Source of the DNA: Anaerolineae bacterium
GTDB lineage: Bacteria > Chloroflexota > Anaerolineae > Aggregatilineales > Phototrophicaceae
Reading direction: 5' to 3'
DNA length: 64,000 bases
Assembly: GCA_022822545.1 (NCBI GenBank)
Contig: JAJEBE010000049.1
Coordinates: 1-64,000 of the forward strand
Shown: positions 1 through 11,086 of the stretch, in pieces
How the letters are laid out: the number at the start of each line of letters is the position of its first letter
How positions within the stretch are numbered: the first letter of the stretch is position 1
Notes under the pieces: model-generated
The model's database searches: none
Told to the model about the DNA's origin: nothing
Seen by the model: only the letters and a program-made list of their open reading frames with translations
Translations under genes and position numbers: made by a program

Positions 1-1
1 T

Positions 2-145
2 CCCGCCTATCGCATCAGCGGCTCGGCCGATATCACGCCGCGGATTTACGCGGTCGCGCGTGAACGAGACTGGGCGCTGCGGGAGTTGCGCCGAGACACG
101 GTCACGCTCGAGAGCTTTTTCAATCAACTGGCGACGACGGCATAG
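2..145 (+). CDS. C-terminal fragment of a protein, probably the ABC transporter ATP-binding subunit of the downstream cassette (truncated by window start)
   Basis: Open frame from base 2 to TAG at 143-145 (…RDTVTLESFFNQLATTA*), 9 bp before the permease start; the tail resembles ABC ATPase C-termini and the position fits a GldA-like ATPase. Confidence 0.5.
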   Translation, partial: PAYRISGSADITPRIYAVARERDWALRELRRDTVTLESFFNQLATTA

Positions 146-154
146 GAGACTCTG

Positions 155-3055
155 ATGCGAAAAATACTCTCCGTCACGGGCAAAGAACTGAAGCTCTATT
201 TCGGGTCGCCGATGGCTTTGATCTTCGTCGGCGTCTTTCTGGTGTTGACGCTCTTTGTCTTCTTCTGGGTCGATTCGTTTTTCGCGCGCGGCATCGCCGA
301 TGTGCGGGCGCTTTTCGCCTGGATGCCGCTGCTGATGATCTTCTTGGTGTCGGCGCTGACGATGCACTTGTGGAGCCGCGAAGATGACAGCGGCAATTTG
401 CAGGTGCTGCTGACGATGCCGGTGCGCCTGGTAGAGTTGGTCGCGGGCAAGTTCCTTTCGGCGCTGGCTTTGGTGGCGCTGGCCCTGGGGTTGACGCTCT
501 TCCTGCCGATGACGGTTGCTTCGCTGGGTAACCTCGATTGGGGACCGGTCATCGGCGGTTACCTGGCCGCGCTTTTGCTGGCTTCAAGTTATATCGCCAT
601 AGGCATGTTTGTATCTTCGCGGACCGACAACCAACTGGTGGCGCTGATCGGCACAGCCGTCATTTGCGGCGTTTTTCAAGCGGTTGGCTCGCCCGTGATC
701 ACCGACTTGTTCGGCGCGACCACCGGCGATCTGCTGCGTCAGTTTGGCGCGGGCAGCCGTTTCGAGAGCATTGAGCGCGGCGTAATTGACTTGCGCGATC
801 TGGTCTACTATCTGTCGCTGACCATGTTCTTTCTGGCTTTGAACATCCTCTCGCTGGATAGCAAGCGTTGGAGCGTCGGGGCGCATTTGCGGGCGCACCG
901 TTTGAATGGCCGCGTCAGCCTAATCTTGATCGGGGCGAATCTGCTGGCGCTGAATCTGTTGATCGCGCCTTTGAGCGCGGCGCGTTTCGACTTGACGCAG
1001 TACAGCGAATACAGCTTGTCCGATGTGACGAAGAATCTGCTGGCGGACCTGGGCGAGCCGCTGTTGATTCGCGGCTATTTCAGCGAAGAGAGCCATCCGG
1101 CTCTGGCGCCGCTTGCGCCGCGGATCAAGGATACTTTGCTGGAATATCAACTGGCGGCGGGGGGCAAGCTGGAGTTGGAGTTTGTAGATCCCTTGACCAA
1201 CCCCGAGCTGGAGCGTGAGGCGAATCAGATCTACGGCATTCGTCCGACGCCGCTGCAAGTGAGCGACCGCGGCGGCTTATCGCTGGTTAATGTCTACTTT
1301 GACGTGCTGATCGCGTATGGCGACCAAACGGCGACGTTGAGCTTCGCCGATTTGATCGAAGTCGTTGAATCGCCGCTGGGCGTAGAGGTGCGGCTGCGCA
1401 ATCTGGAATACGATTTGACGAGCGCCATACAGCGCGCGGTTTACGGCTTCCAAAGTCTTGACGCGGTGCTGGCGGCTCTGGAAGGACCGGCGCGGCTGAC
1501 TCTTTACGTATCGTCGGCAACAATGCCTGAGATGATGCGCGAAGTGGATGAGACGATGCGGGAAGTGACGCAGGAGATCGCCGAGACGAATCCGGCCAAG
1601 GTCAGTTTCGAAGTTGTCGATATGTCGATGGCGGATGCGGGCATAAGCGAGCAGGAGCTTTTTGATCGCTATCAGATTCAGCCGGTCGCGACGAGTTTCT
1701 TCGCGGTTGAGACGTTTTACTTGCATCTTGTCATCGAGGCGGGCGCTGACATTCAGGTCATCTATCCCGCTGGCGAATTGAGTCGGGTTGAGATTCGCAA
1801 CGCGATTGAATCGTCCTTGAAGCGCTCCTCCGCCGGCTTCCTTAAGGTGATCGGCTTGTGGACGCCGCCAGCGCCGCCGCCCGATCAGTTCGGGCAGCAA
1901 TTGCCGAGCTTGCAGCAGTACGGCATCCTGGAAGATACGCTGCGCGAGAATTACGAATTGCGTCGCGTATCGCTCGATGAAGGACAGGTGGCGGCGGATG
2001 TTGATGTCTTGATATTGCTGTCGCCGCACAGCTTGACCGACAAGCAACGCTATGCGATTGACCAATACATTATGCGGGGCGGTTCGGTGATCGCGGCGGC
2101 GGGACGTTATCGTCTCGGCATTGATCCTTATGTCGGCAACTTGCTGCTGGATGTGAATGAAGACGGGATTGCAGAGATGCTGGCGAGTTATGGCGTCATC
2201 GTCGAGGACAGTCTGGTGATGGATTATCAGAATGCGCCCTTCCCGCTGCAGGTGCAGCGCGACCTGGGCGATATGGTGGTCACGGAGATTCAGGCGCTGG
2301 ATTATCCTTTCTTCATTGACGCGCGCCCAAACAAGATGGACTTTGACAGCCCGGTTGTTCAGGGCTTGCCCTTGTTGACCATGAGTTGGACGTCGCCCGT
2401 CACGGTCGATGAGGCGCTGTTGGAAGCCGGGCAAGTTAGCACTTTGGTCAGCTCAAGCGACGCCGCTTGGGAAACAACGGCGGCGAACCCGCAGCCGGAC
2501 CTGGAAATGTATCCTGATCTCGGTTTCCCGGTGGGCGAGGAATTGGCCTCCTATCCGCTGGCGGTGGCGGTCGAAGGGTCCTTCAGCAGCTATTTTGTGG
2601 ACCGTCCGTCGCCATTTGAAAGCGAAGACGAGGCCGATGACGGCAAGACGATCGGATTGATAGAACGCTCACCCAACAACACGCGCCTGGTGGTCTTGGG
2701 CAGCGCCGAATTTGTCAATGACAATGTCTACCAGATCTCGGCGAATTTCGGCGGGGATCGTTTCTTCAGCAATCTTCAATTGCTTGCCAACGCGATTGAC
2801 TGGTTCACGGAAGATCTGTCGCTGGCGTCAATCCGCGGGCGGGGCAGCACGGCGCGCATCCTGCCGCCGATAGACGAGAGCGCGCAGAACCGTTGGGTGA
2901 TGATCAATTATGCTGTCGCTATTATTGGCTTGTTGCTGATTGGGGGCGTCTGGCAAATTCAGCGGCGCGCCGAGCAGCCGATTCAGTTGATTCCGCCGAT
3001 GGCTGCGCCGGAGCCGGTGGCGCCCGCCGATGAATTGAGCGAAGGAGAAGCCTAA
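155..3055 (+). CDS. ABC-2 type permease fused to GldG-like extracytoplasmic domain
   Basis: 966 aa; N-terminal multi-TM ABC-2 permease (KELKLYFGSPMALIFVGVFLVL…), then a GldG/ABC_transp_aux-like region (LRIRGYFSEE-type, DVLILLSPHSLTDKQRYAIDQYIMRGGSVI) and a C-terminal TM. Confidence 0.8.
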   Translation: MRKILSVTGKELKLYFGSPMALIFVGVFLVLTLFVFFWVDSFFARGIADVRALFAWMPLLMIFLVSALTMHLWSREDDSGNLQVLLTMPVRLVELVAGKFLSALALVALALGLTLFLPMTVASLGNLDWGPVIGGYLAALLLASSYIAIGMFVSSRTDNQLVALIGTAVICGVFQAVGSPVITDLFGATTGDLLRQFGAGSRFESIERGVIDLRDLVYYLSLTMFFLALNILSLDSKRWSVGAHLRAHRLNGRVSLILIGANLLALNLLIAPLSAARFDLTQYSEYSLSDVTKNLLADLGEPLLIRGYFSEESHPALAPLAPRIKDTLLEYQLAAGGKLELEFVDPLTNPELEREANQIYGIRPTPLQVSDRGGLSLVNVYFDVLIAYGDQTATLSFADLIEVVESPLGVEVRLRNLEYDLTSAIQRAVYGFQSLDAVLAALEGPARLTLYVSSATMPEMMREVDETMREVTQEIAETNPAKVSFEVVDMSMADAGISEQELFDRYQIQPVATSFFAVETFYLHLVIEAGADIQVIYPAGELSRVEIRNAIESSLKRSSAGFLKVIGLWTPPAPPPDQFGQQLPSLQQYGILEDTLRENYELRRVSLDEGQVAADVDVLILLSPHSLTDKQRYAIDQYIMRGGSVIAAAGRYRLGIDPYVGNLLLDVNEDGIAEMLASYGVIVEDSLVMDYQNAPFPLQVQRDLGDMVVTEIQALDYPFFIDARPNKMDFDSPVVQGLPLLTMSWTSPVTVDEALLEAGQVSTLVSSSDAAWETTAANPQPDLEMYPDLGFPVGEELASYPLAVAVEGSFSSYFVDRPSPFESEDEADDGKTIGLIERSPNNTRLVVLGSAEFVNDNVYQISANFGGDRFFSNLQLLANAIDWFTEDLSLASIRGRGSTARILPPIDESAQNRWVMINYAVAIIGLLLIGGVWQIQRRAEQPIQLIPPMAAPEPVAPADELSEGEA

Positions 3056-4098
3056 TGTTGAACCGAAGCAATCTTTTCCTGGCGGCGCTTTTGCTGGCGC
3101 AGATCGTCCTGATAGCCATCTCGGCGCTTCTCACAGGTGGCGCGGAGGAAAGAGCGGTTCAGCCGATACTTGCAAAGATGGCGGCAACTGATGTGGAGCG
3201 CGTCACAATCACCGATGACCTCGACAATGAGATGATCTTCGCGCGCAGCGCCGGGGGTTGGGTTTTGCCGGAGGCCGATAACTTCCCGCTCGATAGCGAG
3301 AAAGTCGATGAGATTCTGGACAAGCTGGCCAGTCTGAATACGCGGCGGCTGGTGGCGTCGAATCCGGCGAATTACGCTCGCCTGGAGGTCAAGGAGGATG
3401 AATTCCGCCGTCGAGTCGAATTGGAAGGCGCTGGCTCGGCAACGGTGCTGTACCTGGGCGGCAGCGGCGGAGTGGACACGGTCTACGCGCGGCGCGCCGA
3501 CGATGAGGCGGTCTACCTCGGCAGCGGATTGAATTCTTGGGAGCTGTCGACGCAGGTGTCCACTTGGCTGGACGCGACCTATGTGAATGTGCCTCTGGAT
3601 GATGTGCTTGAGATAAGCGTCCAAAATACCGGGGGAAGCTTCACATTCGCGCGCGATGGCGAGGACTGGTCTTACGCCGGCTTGAGCGAGGGTGATGTAT
3701 TTGAAGATACCAAGATCCCTATTATCCTCAGAAACGCGGCGAGCATCCGAATACTGGAGCCTTTGAGCCTGACCCCGAAGGACGAGTTCGAACTGGATCC
3801 GCCGGCAGCCGTGGTCGAGGTCAGGTATCGTCAGCGGGTGGAAGACGAGACGCTGGCAACCGACGAAAGCGACGAGACCGAAGCAGCGGACGATGAAGCC
3901 GTAGAAGTCGAGATTGAATACAAGGAAGCCAGCTACAGCTTGATCTTTGGCGCGGCCTTGCAGGATAGCGGTATCGTCATGAAGTCGTCGGATGCCGAGT
4001 ACTATGTGCTGGTGCGGGACACGATCTTCAACGCCTTTAATGACCTCAAACATGATGATTTGGTGAAGGCGCCGGAGGCAGAGCCTGAGAGCGAGTGA
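3055..4098 (+). CDS. DUF4340-like domain protein
   Basis: 347 aa, N-terminal TM anchor; overlaps the stop of the GldG-like gene (TAATG). Motifs such as GGWVLPEADNFPLDSEKVDEILDKLASLNTRRLVA and LYLGGSGGVDTVYARRADDEAVYLG are typical of DUF4340. Confidence 0.75.
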   Translation: MLNRSNLFLAALLLAQIVLIAISALLTGGAEERAVQPILAKMAATDVERVTITDDLDNEMIFARSAGGWVLPEADNFPLDSEKVDEILDKLASLNTRRLVASNPANYARLEVKEDEFRRRVELEGAGSATVLYLGGSGGVDTVYARRADDEAVYLGSGLNSWELSTQVSTWLDATYVNVPLDDVLEISVQNTGGSFTFARDGEDWSYAGLSEGDVFEDTKIPIILRNAASIRILEPLSLTPKDEFELDPPAAVVEVRYRQRVEDETLATDESDETEAADDEAVEVEIEYKEASYSLIFGAALQDSGIVMKSSDAEYYVLVRDTIFNAFNDLKHDDLVKAPEAEPESE

Positions 4099-4246
4099 GC
4101 CGAGGGGCCAACAAGGTTATACCGTACTGCAGGCTGTTCCAAATACGGGAGCAGCTTTTCTATATGTCCGCGCCGCCCTCGTTAATTCGCTCGGCCGCTC
4201 ATATAATGACCACCGTCTCTAGCCGATAAACAGACTAAGGACAGTT

Positions 4247-7246
4247 ATGGCAGCGCCTTTGACATTCCAGCAAGTCATCTTGAAATTGCACCAATTTTGG
4301 GCGGCGCAGGGCTGCCTGATCTGGGAGCCTTACAACGTTCAGTTGGGCGCGGGCACCGGCAACCCGGCGACGACATTGCGCGTGCTGGGCCCGGAGCCCT
4401 GGCGCGTGGCTTATGTGGAGCCGACGGTGCGGCCCGATGACGGGCGCTTTGGCGAGAATCCCAATCGGATGCAGAAGTATTATCAGTATCAGGTGATATT
4501 GAAACCGGACCCGGGCAATCCGCAAGAGTTATACCTGGCGTCGCTGGAAGCGCTGGGCATCAAGGCGCGCGAGCATGACATTCGCTTTGTCGAAGACAAT
4601 TGGGAGTCGCCGGCCTTGGGCGCCTGGGGGTTGGGCTGGGAAGTCTGGCTGGACGGGCAAGAGATCACGCAGTTCACCTATTTTCAGCAGGCGGGCGGCA
4701 TGACGCTCGATCCCGTCAGCGTGGAGATCACTTACGGCGTGGAGCGGATCGTGCTGGCTTTGCAAGGTAAGGACTCGGCTTGGGACATCGACTGGCTGGA
4801 CGGCGTCAACTACGGCGATGTGATGTTCAACGAAGAGGTGGAGCACTGTCGCTATTATTTCGATGTCGCCGATGTGGATGCCCTGAAGCTGGTCTATGAC
4901 ACCTATGAGCGGGAGTATGCGCGGGCGCTGGAGGGCGATGCGCTGATCTCGGCTTATGACTACGTGCTAAAGTGCAGTCATCTGTTTAACGTGCTGGATA
5001 CGCGCGGGGCGATCGGCGTGACCGAGCGAGCGACTTATTTTCGGCGCATGCGGGAGATGACGCGGACGATCGCGAAGCAGTATGTGGCGCAGCGTGAGAC
5101 GCTGGGCTACCCGCTGATGAAAATGGCGGAGAAATGGCCCGGCGCTGAGTTGCAGGTGGCGGGCGAGCCGCCGCCGGCGCCGACGGAAGCGGCGGATATA
5201 TTGATCGAGATCGGCGTGGAAGAGATGCCGGCCGATGATGTGGAGGCTTCGCGTAGGCAGTTGAGCGCACATGCTAAAGGTCTATTTGATGACCTACTTC
5301 TTACGTTTGAGAGCCTTAAAACGTATTCCACACCACGACGGATTGTCGTCATAGCTCGCAATGTCTCTCCGAGGCAAGTGGTAGAGAAGTTCTGGGCGAA
5401 GGGCCCGCCGGCCGATCGAGCGTTCGACGCCGATGGTCAGCCGACAAAGGCAGCAGAGGGATTCGCGCGCAGTAAGGGTGTACACGTCGCTAATCTAGTC
5501 GAAAAAACAATCGACGGCGGACGTTATGTCATGGCGGAAGTGTTCCCTGTAAGTCGCACTGCACTAGAAGCGCTTAGTGAAGTCCTGCCAGATTTCATCG
5601 CCTTTATCAGATTCGACAAGTCAATGCGCTGGAACGCGTCCGGCGTCCCTTTTTCGCGGCCGATTCGCTGGATTGTCGCGCTATTCGGCGAGGCTGTGAT
5701 TCCATTTGAGTTCGCGGGCCTGGCAAGTGGAAATGCGACGTACGGCTTGCGCCCACTGGGTTCGCCGCGGATAGAAGTCGATGGCCGGCAGAATTACGAG
5801 GATGAGCTGCGAAGGCAAGGCATCTTGCTCGATTCTGTCGAACGCCGTGCTGTGATACGGCAGCAAATCGACGCCTTGGCGGCGGAAGTCGGCGGTAAAA
5901 TTCCGGATGACGATGCGCTTTTGGCGGAAGTGACCAACCTGGTGGAAGCGCCGACGGCTTTTCGCGGCGAGTTCGACCGCGGCTTCCTCGCCTTGCCGCG
6001 CGATGTCTTGGTCACGGTCATGCGCAAGCATCAGCGCTATTTCGCCGTTGAGGATGCTGATGGCGAATTAATGAATTATTTCATCGCCGTGCGCAATGGG
6101 GACGATCAACATATTGACAAGGTAATTCACGGCAACGAGCAGGTGCTGCGCGCTCGTTTCTCAGACGCCCGCTTTTTCTTCGAGGCGGATATCAAGAAGC
6201 CCTTGCGAGAATACTTGACACGCTTGGAGACTTTGACGTTTCAAGCGGAACTGGGCTCAATGCGGGCGAAGAATGACCGCGTCGCGGCGACGGTCCAAGA
6301 TCTGGGCGAGTTACTGGGCTATGATGCGGAAGTTACCGCCGTAGCTCGTGAAGCGGCGCAACTGGTCAAGGCCGATTTAGCGACCAGCATGGTGGTTGAA
6401 ATGACATCGCTGCAGGGTGTCATGGGGCGCGAGTACGCCCGGCGAGAAGGGATTGATCCGGCGGTCGCCGAGGCTATTCGCGAGCATTGGCTGCCGGATG
6501 GCGTGGACGATGCCTTGCCGGCTTCGCGACCGGGGCAATTGTTGGCGCTGGCTGATAAGCTGGACAGCTTGGTCGGGCTGATCGCGGTTGGGCTGGCGCC
6601 CAAATCGACATCGGATCCATTTGGTCTGCGGCGCTCGGCGCTCGGCATCATTCGGATACTTGTGGAAGCGGATATCCAGATTGACCTGCGTACTTCGATT
6701 AAGCGTGTCTCGGAAAGCCAACCGGTTCCCGTCAGCATGAATGTGAAGCAGGGAGTGTTTGATTTTGTCAAAACCCGCCTCGAGAGTTGGTTGACTGAAA
6801 ACGCTTCCGCGTCTCGAGATGTCATCAGGGCGGTATTGACGGAGCAAGCGCAGAATCCGGCGGGGGCAGCCAGAGGCGTGACGGATTTAGCGGCCTGGGT
6901 GCAGCGGGATAACTGGGAAGCGCTGCTCGACAGTTTCGCGCGTTGCGTCCGGATTACGTGCGAGGAGAGGGCCCGAAGCGTCAATCCGGCCGCATTTTGT
7001 GAGCCGGCGGAGCATGAACTGTATCAGGCCTATCTGGCGGCGACAGACTGTGCCGATCAGTCGCTTGACGTTGACGCGTTTCTGTCAAGGTTTCAGTCGA
7101 TGGCGCCGGCGGTGACAAACTTCTTTGACAAGGTTCTGGTACACACCGATGACCTTGCGCTGCGCAACAATCGAATCGCCTTGCTTCAACGCATCAGCGC
7201 GATGCAGGACGGCAAGGCAGATCTCAGCGAGCTGGAGAATTTCTAG
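4247..7246 (+). CDS. glyQS: Glycine--tRNA ligase, fused alpha and beta chains
   Basis: 999 aa; N-terminal GlyQ signature ([72 protein letters not shown]), then GlyS ([14 protein letters not shown]…, [26 protein letters not shown]). Confidence 0.95.
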   Translation: MAAPLTFQQVILKLHQFWAAQGCLIWEPYNVQLGAGTGNPATTLRVLGPEPWRVAYVEPTVRPDDGRFGENPNRMQKYYQYQVILKPDPGNPQELYLASLEALGIKAREHDIRFVEDNWESPALGAWGLGWEVWLDGQEITQFTYFQQAGGMTLDPVSVEITYGVERIVLALQGKDSAWDIDWLDGVNYGDVMFNEEVEHCRYYFDVADVDALKLVYDTYEREYARALEGDALISAYDYVLKCSHLFNVLDTRGAIGVTERATYFRRMREMTRTIAKQYVAQRETLGYPLMKMAEKWPGAELQVAGEPPPAPTEAADILIEIGVEEMPADDVEASRRQLSAHAKGLFDDLLLTFESLKTYSTPRRIVVIARNVSPRQVVEKFWAKGPPADRAFDADGQPTKAAEGFARSKGVHVANLVEKTIDGGRYVMAEVFPVSRTALEALSEVLPDFIAFIRFDKSMRWNASGVPFSRPIRWIVALFGEAVIPFEFAGLASGNATYGLRPLGSPRIEVDGRQNYEDELRRQGILLDSVERRAVIRQQIDALAAEVGGKIPDDDALLAEVTNLVEAPTAFRGEFDRGFLALPRDVLVTVMRKHQRYFAVEDADGELMNYFIAVRNGDDQHIDKVIHGNEQVLRARFSDARFFFEADIKKPLREYLTRLETLTFQAELGSMRAKNDRVAATVQDLGELLGYDAEVTAVAREAAQLVKADLATSMVVEMTSLQGVMGREYARREGIDPAVAEAIREHWLPDGVDDALPASRPGQLLALADKLDSLVGLIAVGLAPKSTSDPFGLRRSALGIIRILVEADIQIDLRTSIKRVSESQPVPVSMNVKQGVFDFVKTRLESWLTENASASRDVIRAVLTEQAQNPAGAARGVTDLAAWVQRDNWEALLDSFARCVRITCEERARSVNPAAFCEPAEHELYQAYLAATDCADQSLDVDAFLSRFQSMAPAVTNFFDKVLVHTDDLALRNNRIALLQRISAMQDGKADLSELENF

Positions 7247-7403
7247 CGCGGAGTTGCTGCTGTTTTATCCGCTGCCGTGGCCCGCGGATCACATTGCGCC
7301 AGCTTTGTATAATTCTTACAACATGTTGGCGAGACGAATTTATGGTAGATGTTTTCACTCGCTACTATAATTTAGACGCCGATCAATTGAGGAGCGCCGG
7401 CCC

Positions 7404-9449
7404 GTGTCCGTGACGGACGAGATCAAGTCCCGCATCGACATTGTGAGCTATGTGCAGCGTTATGCGCCGGGGCTTAAGAAAGCCGGGCGCAACCACAAGG
7501 CTTGCTGTCCCTTCCATAACGAGAAGACGCCGTCCTTCGTAGTAAACCCGGCGCGGCAGACTTGGCACTGCTTTGGCGCTTGCGCTGAAGGCGGCGATCT
7601 CTTCACCTTTGCGCAGAAAATGCACGGCTGGGATTTCAAAGAAGCGCTGCGGGAATTGGCGCATGAGGCGGGTGTTCAGCTCAAGGCGCAGACGCCGGAG
7701 CAGAAGAGCCGCAGCGAACGCCAGGATGTATTGCGTGGCATAGTCGCCAGCGCCGCCGAGTTCTATCAGCGGACATTGCATCGAGGGGCGGGGACGAAGG
7801 CGCTGGTTTATTTGCGCGACAAGCGTGGCTTGAAAAGCGAGACCGTAGACGAATTCCAACTCGGCTATGCGCCGGAGAGTTGGGATTTTATGCTGCGGTC
7901 GCTGCGCCAGTTGGGCCACAGCGACGATGACATCGTCGAAGTCGGGTTGGCCGTCCGCAATGAGAATGGTCGCGTTTACGATCGCTTCCGCAATCGTTTG
8001 ATGTTTCCCATCCGCGATGATCGTGGACGTGTAGTCGGTTTTGGCGGCCGGGCGCTTGGCGCTGATGAGACGGCAAAATACATAAATTCGCCGCAGTCGG
8101 CGATATTTGACAAGAGCCGCTTGCTCTACGGTTTGGATTTAGGCAAGTCCGCCATTCGCGAGCGCGGGACTGTAGTGATCGTCGAAGGGTATATGGATGT
8201 GATTCAGGCGCATCAGGCGGGCTACGCCGATGTCGTCGCGCAGATGGGCACGGCGATGACGGAACCGCAGTTGCGGCTGGTTGCACCGCGATTCGCGAAG
8301 CGAATTGTATTGGCGCTGGATGCGGACGATGCCGGGCAAAATGCCGCGCGCCGCAGCCTGGAGGTGGCGCGGGACGCGCTGGCGCGAGATTATGCGGGCA
8401 AGCTCGCGATCGATATTGGCATCTTGCGTGTGCCGGCGGGCAAAGACCCGGACGATTACTTAAGAGAATCGCCGCAGGGCTGGGCCTCGCTGGTTGATCA
8501 GGCGCAAGGCGTCGCCGATTTCGTAATCGACATGGAGACGGCATCGCTGCCTGCCGATGCGAGCGTGCCAGTGCGTCAAGCCCTGGCGAAATCGATATTG
8601 CCGATCTTGCAGGCATCGGAGAACAACGTATACCGGCAAGAGAATATTCAGAAGCTGGCACGGCGGTTGCGCGTCAATGAGCGCGACATGCTGGCCTGGA
8701 TGCAGGAGCAGACTCGGGCCGATGCCAGGCGTACGCGACGGGCGGCGGAACCTCAGCAGCCATCGGAGCCGCCACCGGAGTACTGGGATAACGAATACGC
8801 TCTTGAATCGGCTGATGCCGCCGAGCTCGCCGAACCTTCCGCGATTGACGCGGGTATCCCGGCGCGGTCGCTCAAGCGCGCCATTGAAGCTTATTGCTTG
8901 AGTGTTTTGCTCAAGGAACCGAACTGGCTGTATCAGGTAAACAGGAAGTTGCGCGAGTTGGCTGGCGATGACGAAGCGCTCCTGGCCGGCCCCTTGCGCG
9001 AGTTGTGCGCCGACGACTTCACACAGAGCAACTACCGCGCGCTGATGATTTATTTGCAGGACTCGATGGCGCAGGACGATATGGAGCCGCTGGAATATCT
9101 CGCTAAAATTGTCGACGAGGAATTGCGCCCGGAACTCAGCGCGCTGCTGGTTGATGAGCCCGAGACGATAGCCGAACGGATTCGAGGCAACTTTCGGGTC
9201 GACTTAAACGATATACTCAGAAAGGGCGTTCGCCGGGGGCGGCCGGGCGTGAACGCGCGGGAGGAACTGGTCTGTCGCGCGCTGCAATTGCGCCTTGAGC
9301 GGCTGGAATATGAACGCGTGGAGATGCAATACCTGCACGAAGAGGCTGAGGCCGAATCACTGGCCGATGACAATCAGCGAAGCCAAATCGCCGAGAAGAT
9401 CATGCTGTCAATGCGGGCGAAAGCTCGAATCAATCTGGCGGTTAGCTAG
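7404..9449 (+). CDS. dnaG: DNA primase
   Basis: 681 aa, GTG start; zinc-binding CCPFHNEKTPSFVVNPARQTWHCFGACAEGGDLFTF and TOPRIM VVIVEGYMDVIQAHQAGYADVVAQMGTAMT. Confidence 0.96.
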   Translation: MSVTDEIKSRIDIVSYVQRYAPGLKKAGRNHKACCPFHNEKTPSFVVNPARQTWHCFGACAEGGDLFTFAQKMHGWDFKEALRELAHEAGVQLKAQTPEQKSRSERQDVLRGIVASAAEFYQRTLHRGAGTKALVYLRDKRGLKSETVDEFQLGYAPESWDFMLRSLRQLGHSDDDIVEVGLAVRNENGRVYDRFRNRLMFPIRDDRGRVVGFGGRALGADETAKYINSPQSAIFDKSRLLYGLDLGKSAIRERGTVVIVEGYMDVIQAHQAGYADVVAQMGTAMTEPQLRLVAPRFAKRIVLALDADDAGQNAARRSLEVARDALARDYAGKLAIDIGILRVPAGKDPDDYLRESPQGWASLVDQAQGVADFVIDMETASLPADASVPVRQALAKSILPILQASENNVYRQENIQKLARRLRVNERDMLAWMQEQTRADARRTRRAAEPQQPSEPPPEYWDNEYALESADAAELAEPSAIDAGIPARSLKRAIEAYCLSVLLKEPNWLYQVNRKLRELAGDDEALLAGPLRELCADDFTQSNYRALMIYLQDSMAQDDMEPLEYLAKIVDEELRPELSALLVDEPETIAERIRGNFRVDLNDILRKGVRRGRPGVNAREELVCRALQLRLERLEYERVEMQYLHEEAEAESLADDNQRSQIAEKIMLSMRAKARINLAVS

Positions 9450-9494
9450 CGCGCATTTCCTTTATGGCGAACGATCATTGCGGATAAGAGGAAG

Positions 9495-11054
9495 TTGAAA
9501 ATGGCGACAGACACTGAAGACGGCATCCGCGAGTATATCGGCTACGATGGGCATCTTGCCGACAACGATAGCGGTAATGGCGGCGCTGAAACAACTTCAG
9601 ATTTCAAGGTGGATGAATTGGCGGGCGATGATGCGCGGGCGGCGCGCGAAAGCATGCCGCTATCGGATGATCCGGTGCGGATGTACCTGAAGGAGATCGG
9701 GCAAGTGCCGCTGCTCGATAGCAACCGTGAAATGTGGTTGAGCACACAGATCGCCGCTGAGCGACACCTCGAAAGTTTGCGTGATGAATTGATGAGCCTC
9801 GATAAGCAGTCGGACAATCGGCGCGAGGCGAACTACCTTGATGTGGAACGCTTCGCTTACAAACGGCTTAGGGAAGATTGGGAAAAGCTGCTGGTCGCTG
9901 CGGAGGCGCAAGCGGTAGCAGCGCCGGATTTCATCAAGGTATTGGTGGAAGTAGAGGAAACGATTGTCAACTGGGACCGCGAGGCGGATTCCTACATTCG
10001 CGGTTATTTGAAGCAGCGGAATTGGGGCCGAGATGAAGAGTGGACGATCTTGGCGCAAGCCTTTTTTCGGGTAATACACGCCTTGTTTCTATTTCCGTTT
10101 GAACATCAGACGCGGATACAGCGTCACTTTCGCCGCGAGCATGCCCTCCCGACTTTGCAAGAATTTGACATGTGGATTGAAGATACGGTTGACCCGATCA
10201 GCTTGGCGAAGCAGCAACAGGAACAGGTGGAACAGCATGCGTCGATGTCATCCGAGGCTTTGACGCGCGCAAACCTGCGATTGGTTGTCAGCGTGGCCAA
10301 GCGCTATCTGGGGCGCGGCATAAGTTTTCTCGATTTGATTCAGGAAGGCAATATCGGGCTGCTGCGGGCGGTGAACAAGTTTGATCATACGAAAGGCTAC
10401 AAGTTCAGCACCTACGCTACTTGGTGGATTCGTCAGGCGATCAGCCGCGCGATTGCGGATCAGGCGCGGACGATTCGTATTCCGGTACACATGGTCGAGA
10501 CGATAAACCGGATGATGCGGGTCCAGCGCGAGCTGATTCAGTCGCTGGGCGCGGAGCCGAAAACCGAAGAGGTCGCGCTGGAAATGGATTTCCTCAGCGA
10601 TAGCGAGCGGAGTGAAATCAAGCAGCAGATGCGAGAAGGCAAGGAGTTGGATCCGGCGCTGAGCCGCAAGTTGCGCCGCGCCTCGCAGAAAGTACGCCGG
10701 ATTATGCGGATCAGCCAGGAACCGATGAGCCTTGATATGCCTGTCGGGCAAGAAGACAGCAGCCAACTGGGCGACTTTATCCCGGATGAAAATATGCTCG
10801 GACCGGTGGATGCGGCCGGCCGGCAACTGCTGAAAGAACAGATCAGATCGGCTTTGGGCATTTTGAGCGAGCGGGAGCGTCAGGTATTGGAAATGCGCTT
10901 CGGTTTGATTGACGGCTATGACAACACGCTCGAAGAGGTCGGGCGCTATTTCGGCGTCACGCGCGAGCGCATCCGGCAGATCGAGGCGAAGGCATTACGC
11001 AAGCTGCGCCATCCGACGCGTTCACGGCAACTTCGCGATTATCTTGAAATGTAG
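9495..11054 (+). CDS. rpoD: RNA polymerase primary sigma factor (sigma-70 family)
   Basis: 519 aa; region 2 [51 protein letters not shown] and region 4 [32 protein letters not shown]. Confidence 0.95.
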   Translation: MKMATDTEDGIREYIGYDGHLADNDSGNGGAETTSDFKVDELAGDDARAARESMPLSDDPVRMYLKEIGQVPLLDSNREMWLSTQIAAERHLESLRDELMSLDKQSDNRREANYLDVERFAYKRLREDWEKLLVAAEAQAVAAPDFIKVLVEVEETIVNWDREADSYIRGYLKQRNWGRDEEWTILAQAFFRVIHALFLFPFEHQTRIQRHFRREHALPTLQEFDMWIEDTVDPISLAKQQQEQVEQHASMSSEALTRANLRLVVSVAKRYLGRGISFLDLIQEGNIGLLRAVNKFDHTKGYKFSTYATWWIRQAISRAIADQARTIRIPVHMVETINRMMRVQRELIQSLGAEPKTEEVALEMDFLSDSERSEIKQQMREGKELDPALSRKLRRASQKVRRIMRISQEPMSLDMPVGQEDSSQLGDFIPDENMLGPVDAAGRQLLKEQIRSALGILSERERQVLEMRFGLIDGYDNTLEEVGRYFGVTRERIRQIEAKALRKLRHPTRSRQLRDYLEM

Positions 11055-11086
11055 CTGCCTTCTTAGCGCAAAGGCAGAGACAGCAG

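Noticed and set aside
7308-7371. Two TATAAT hexamers upstream of dnaG
   Set aside because: Exact -10 hexamers at 7308-7313 and 7366-7371 but no convincing -35 at suitable spacing; too weak to list as promoters.
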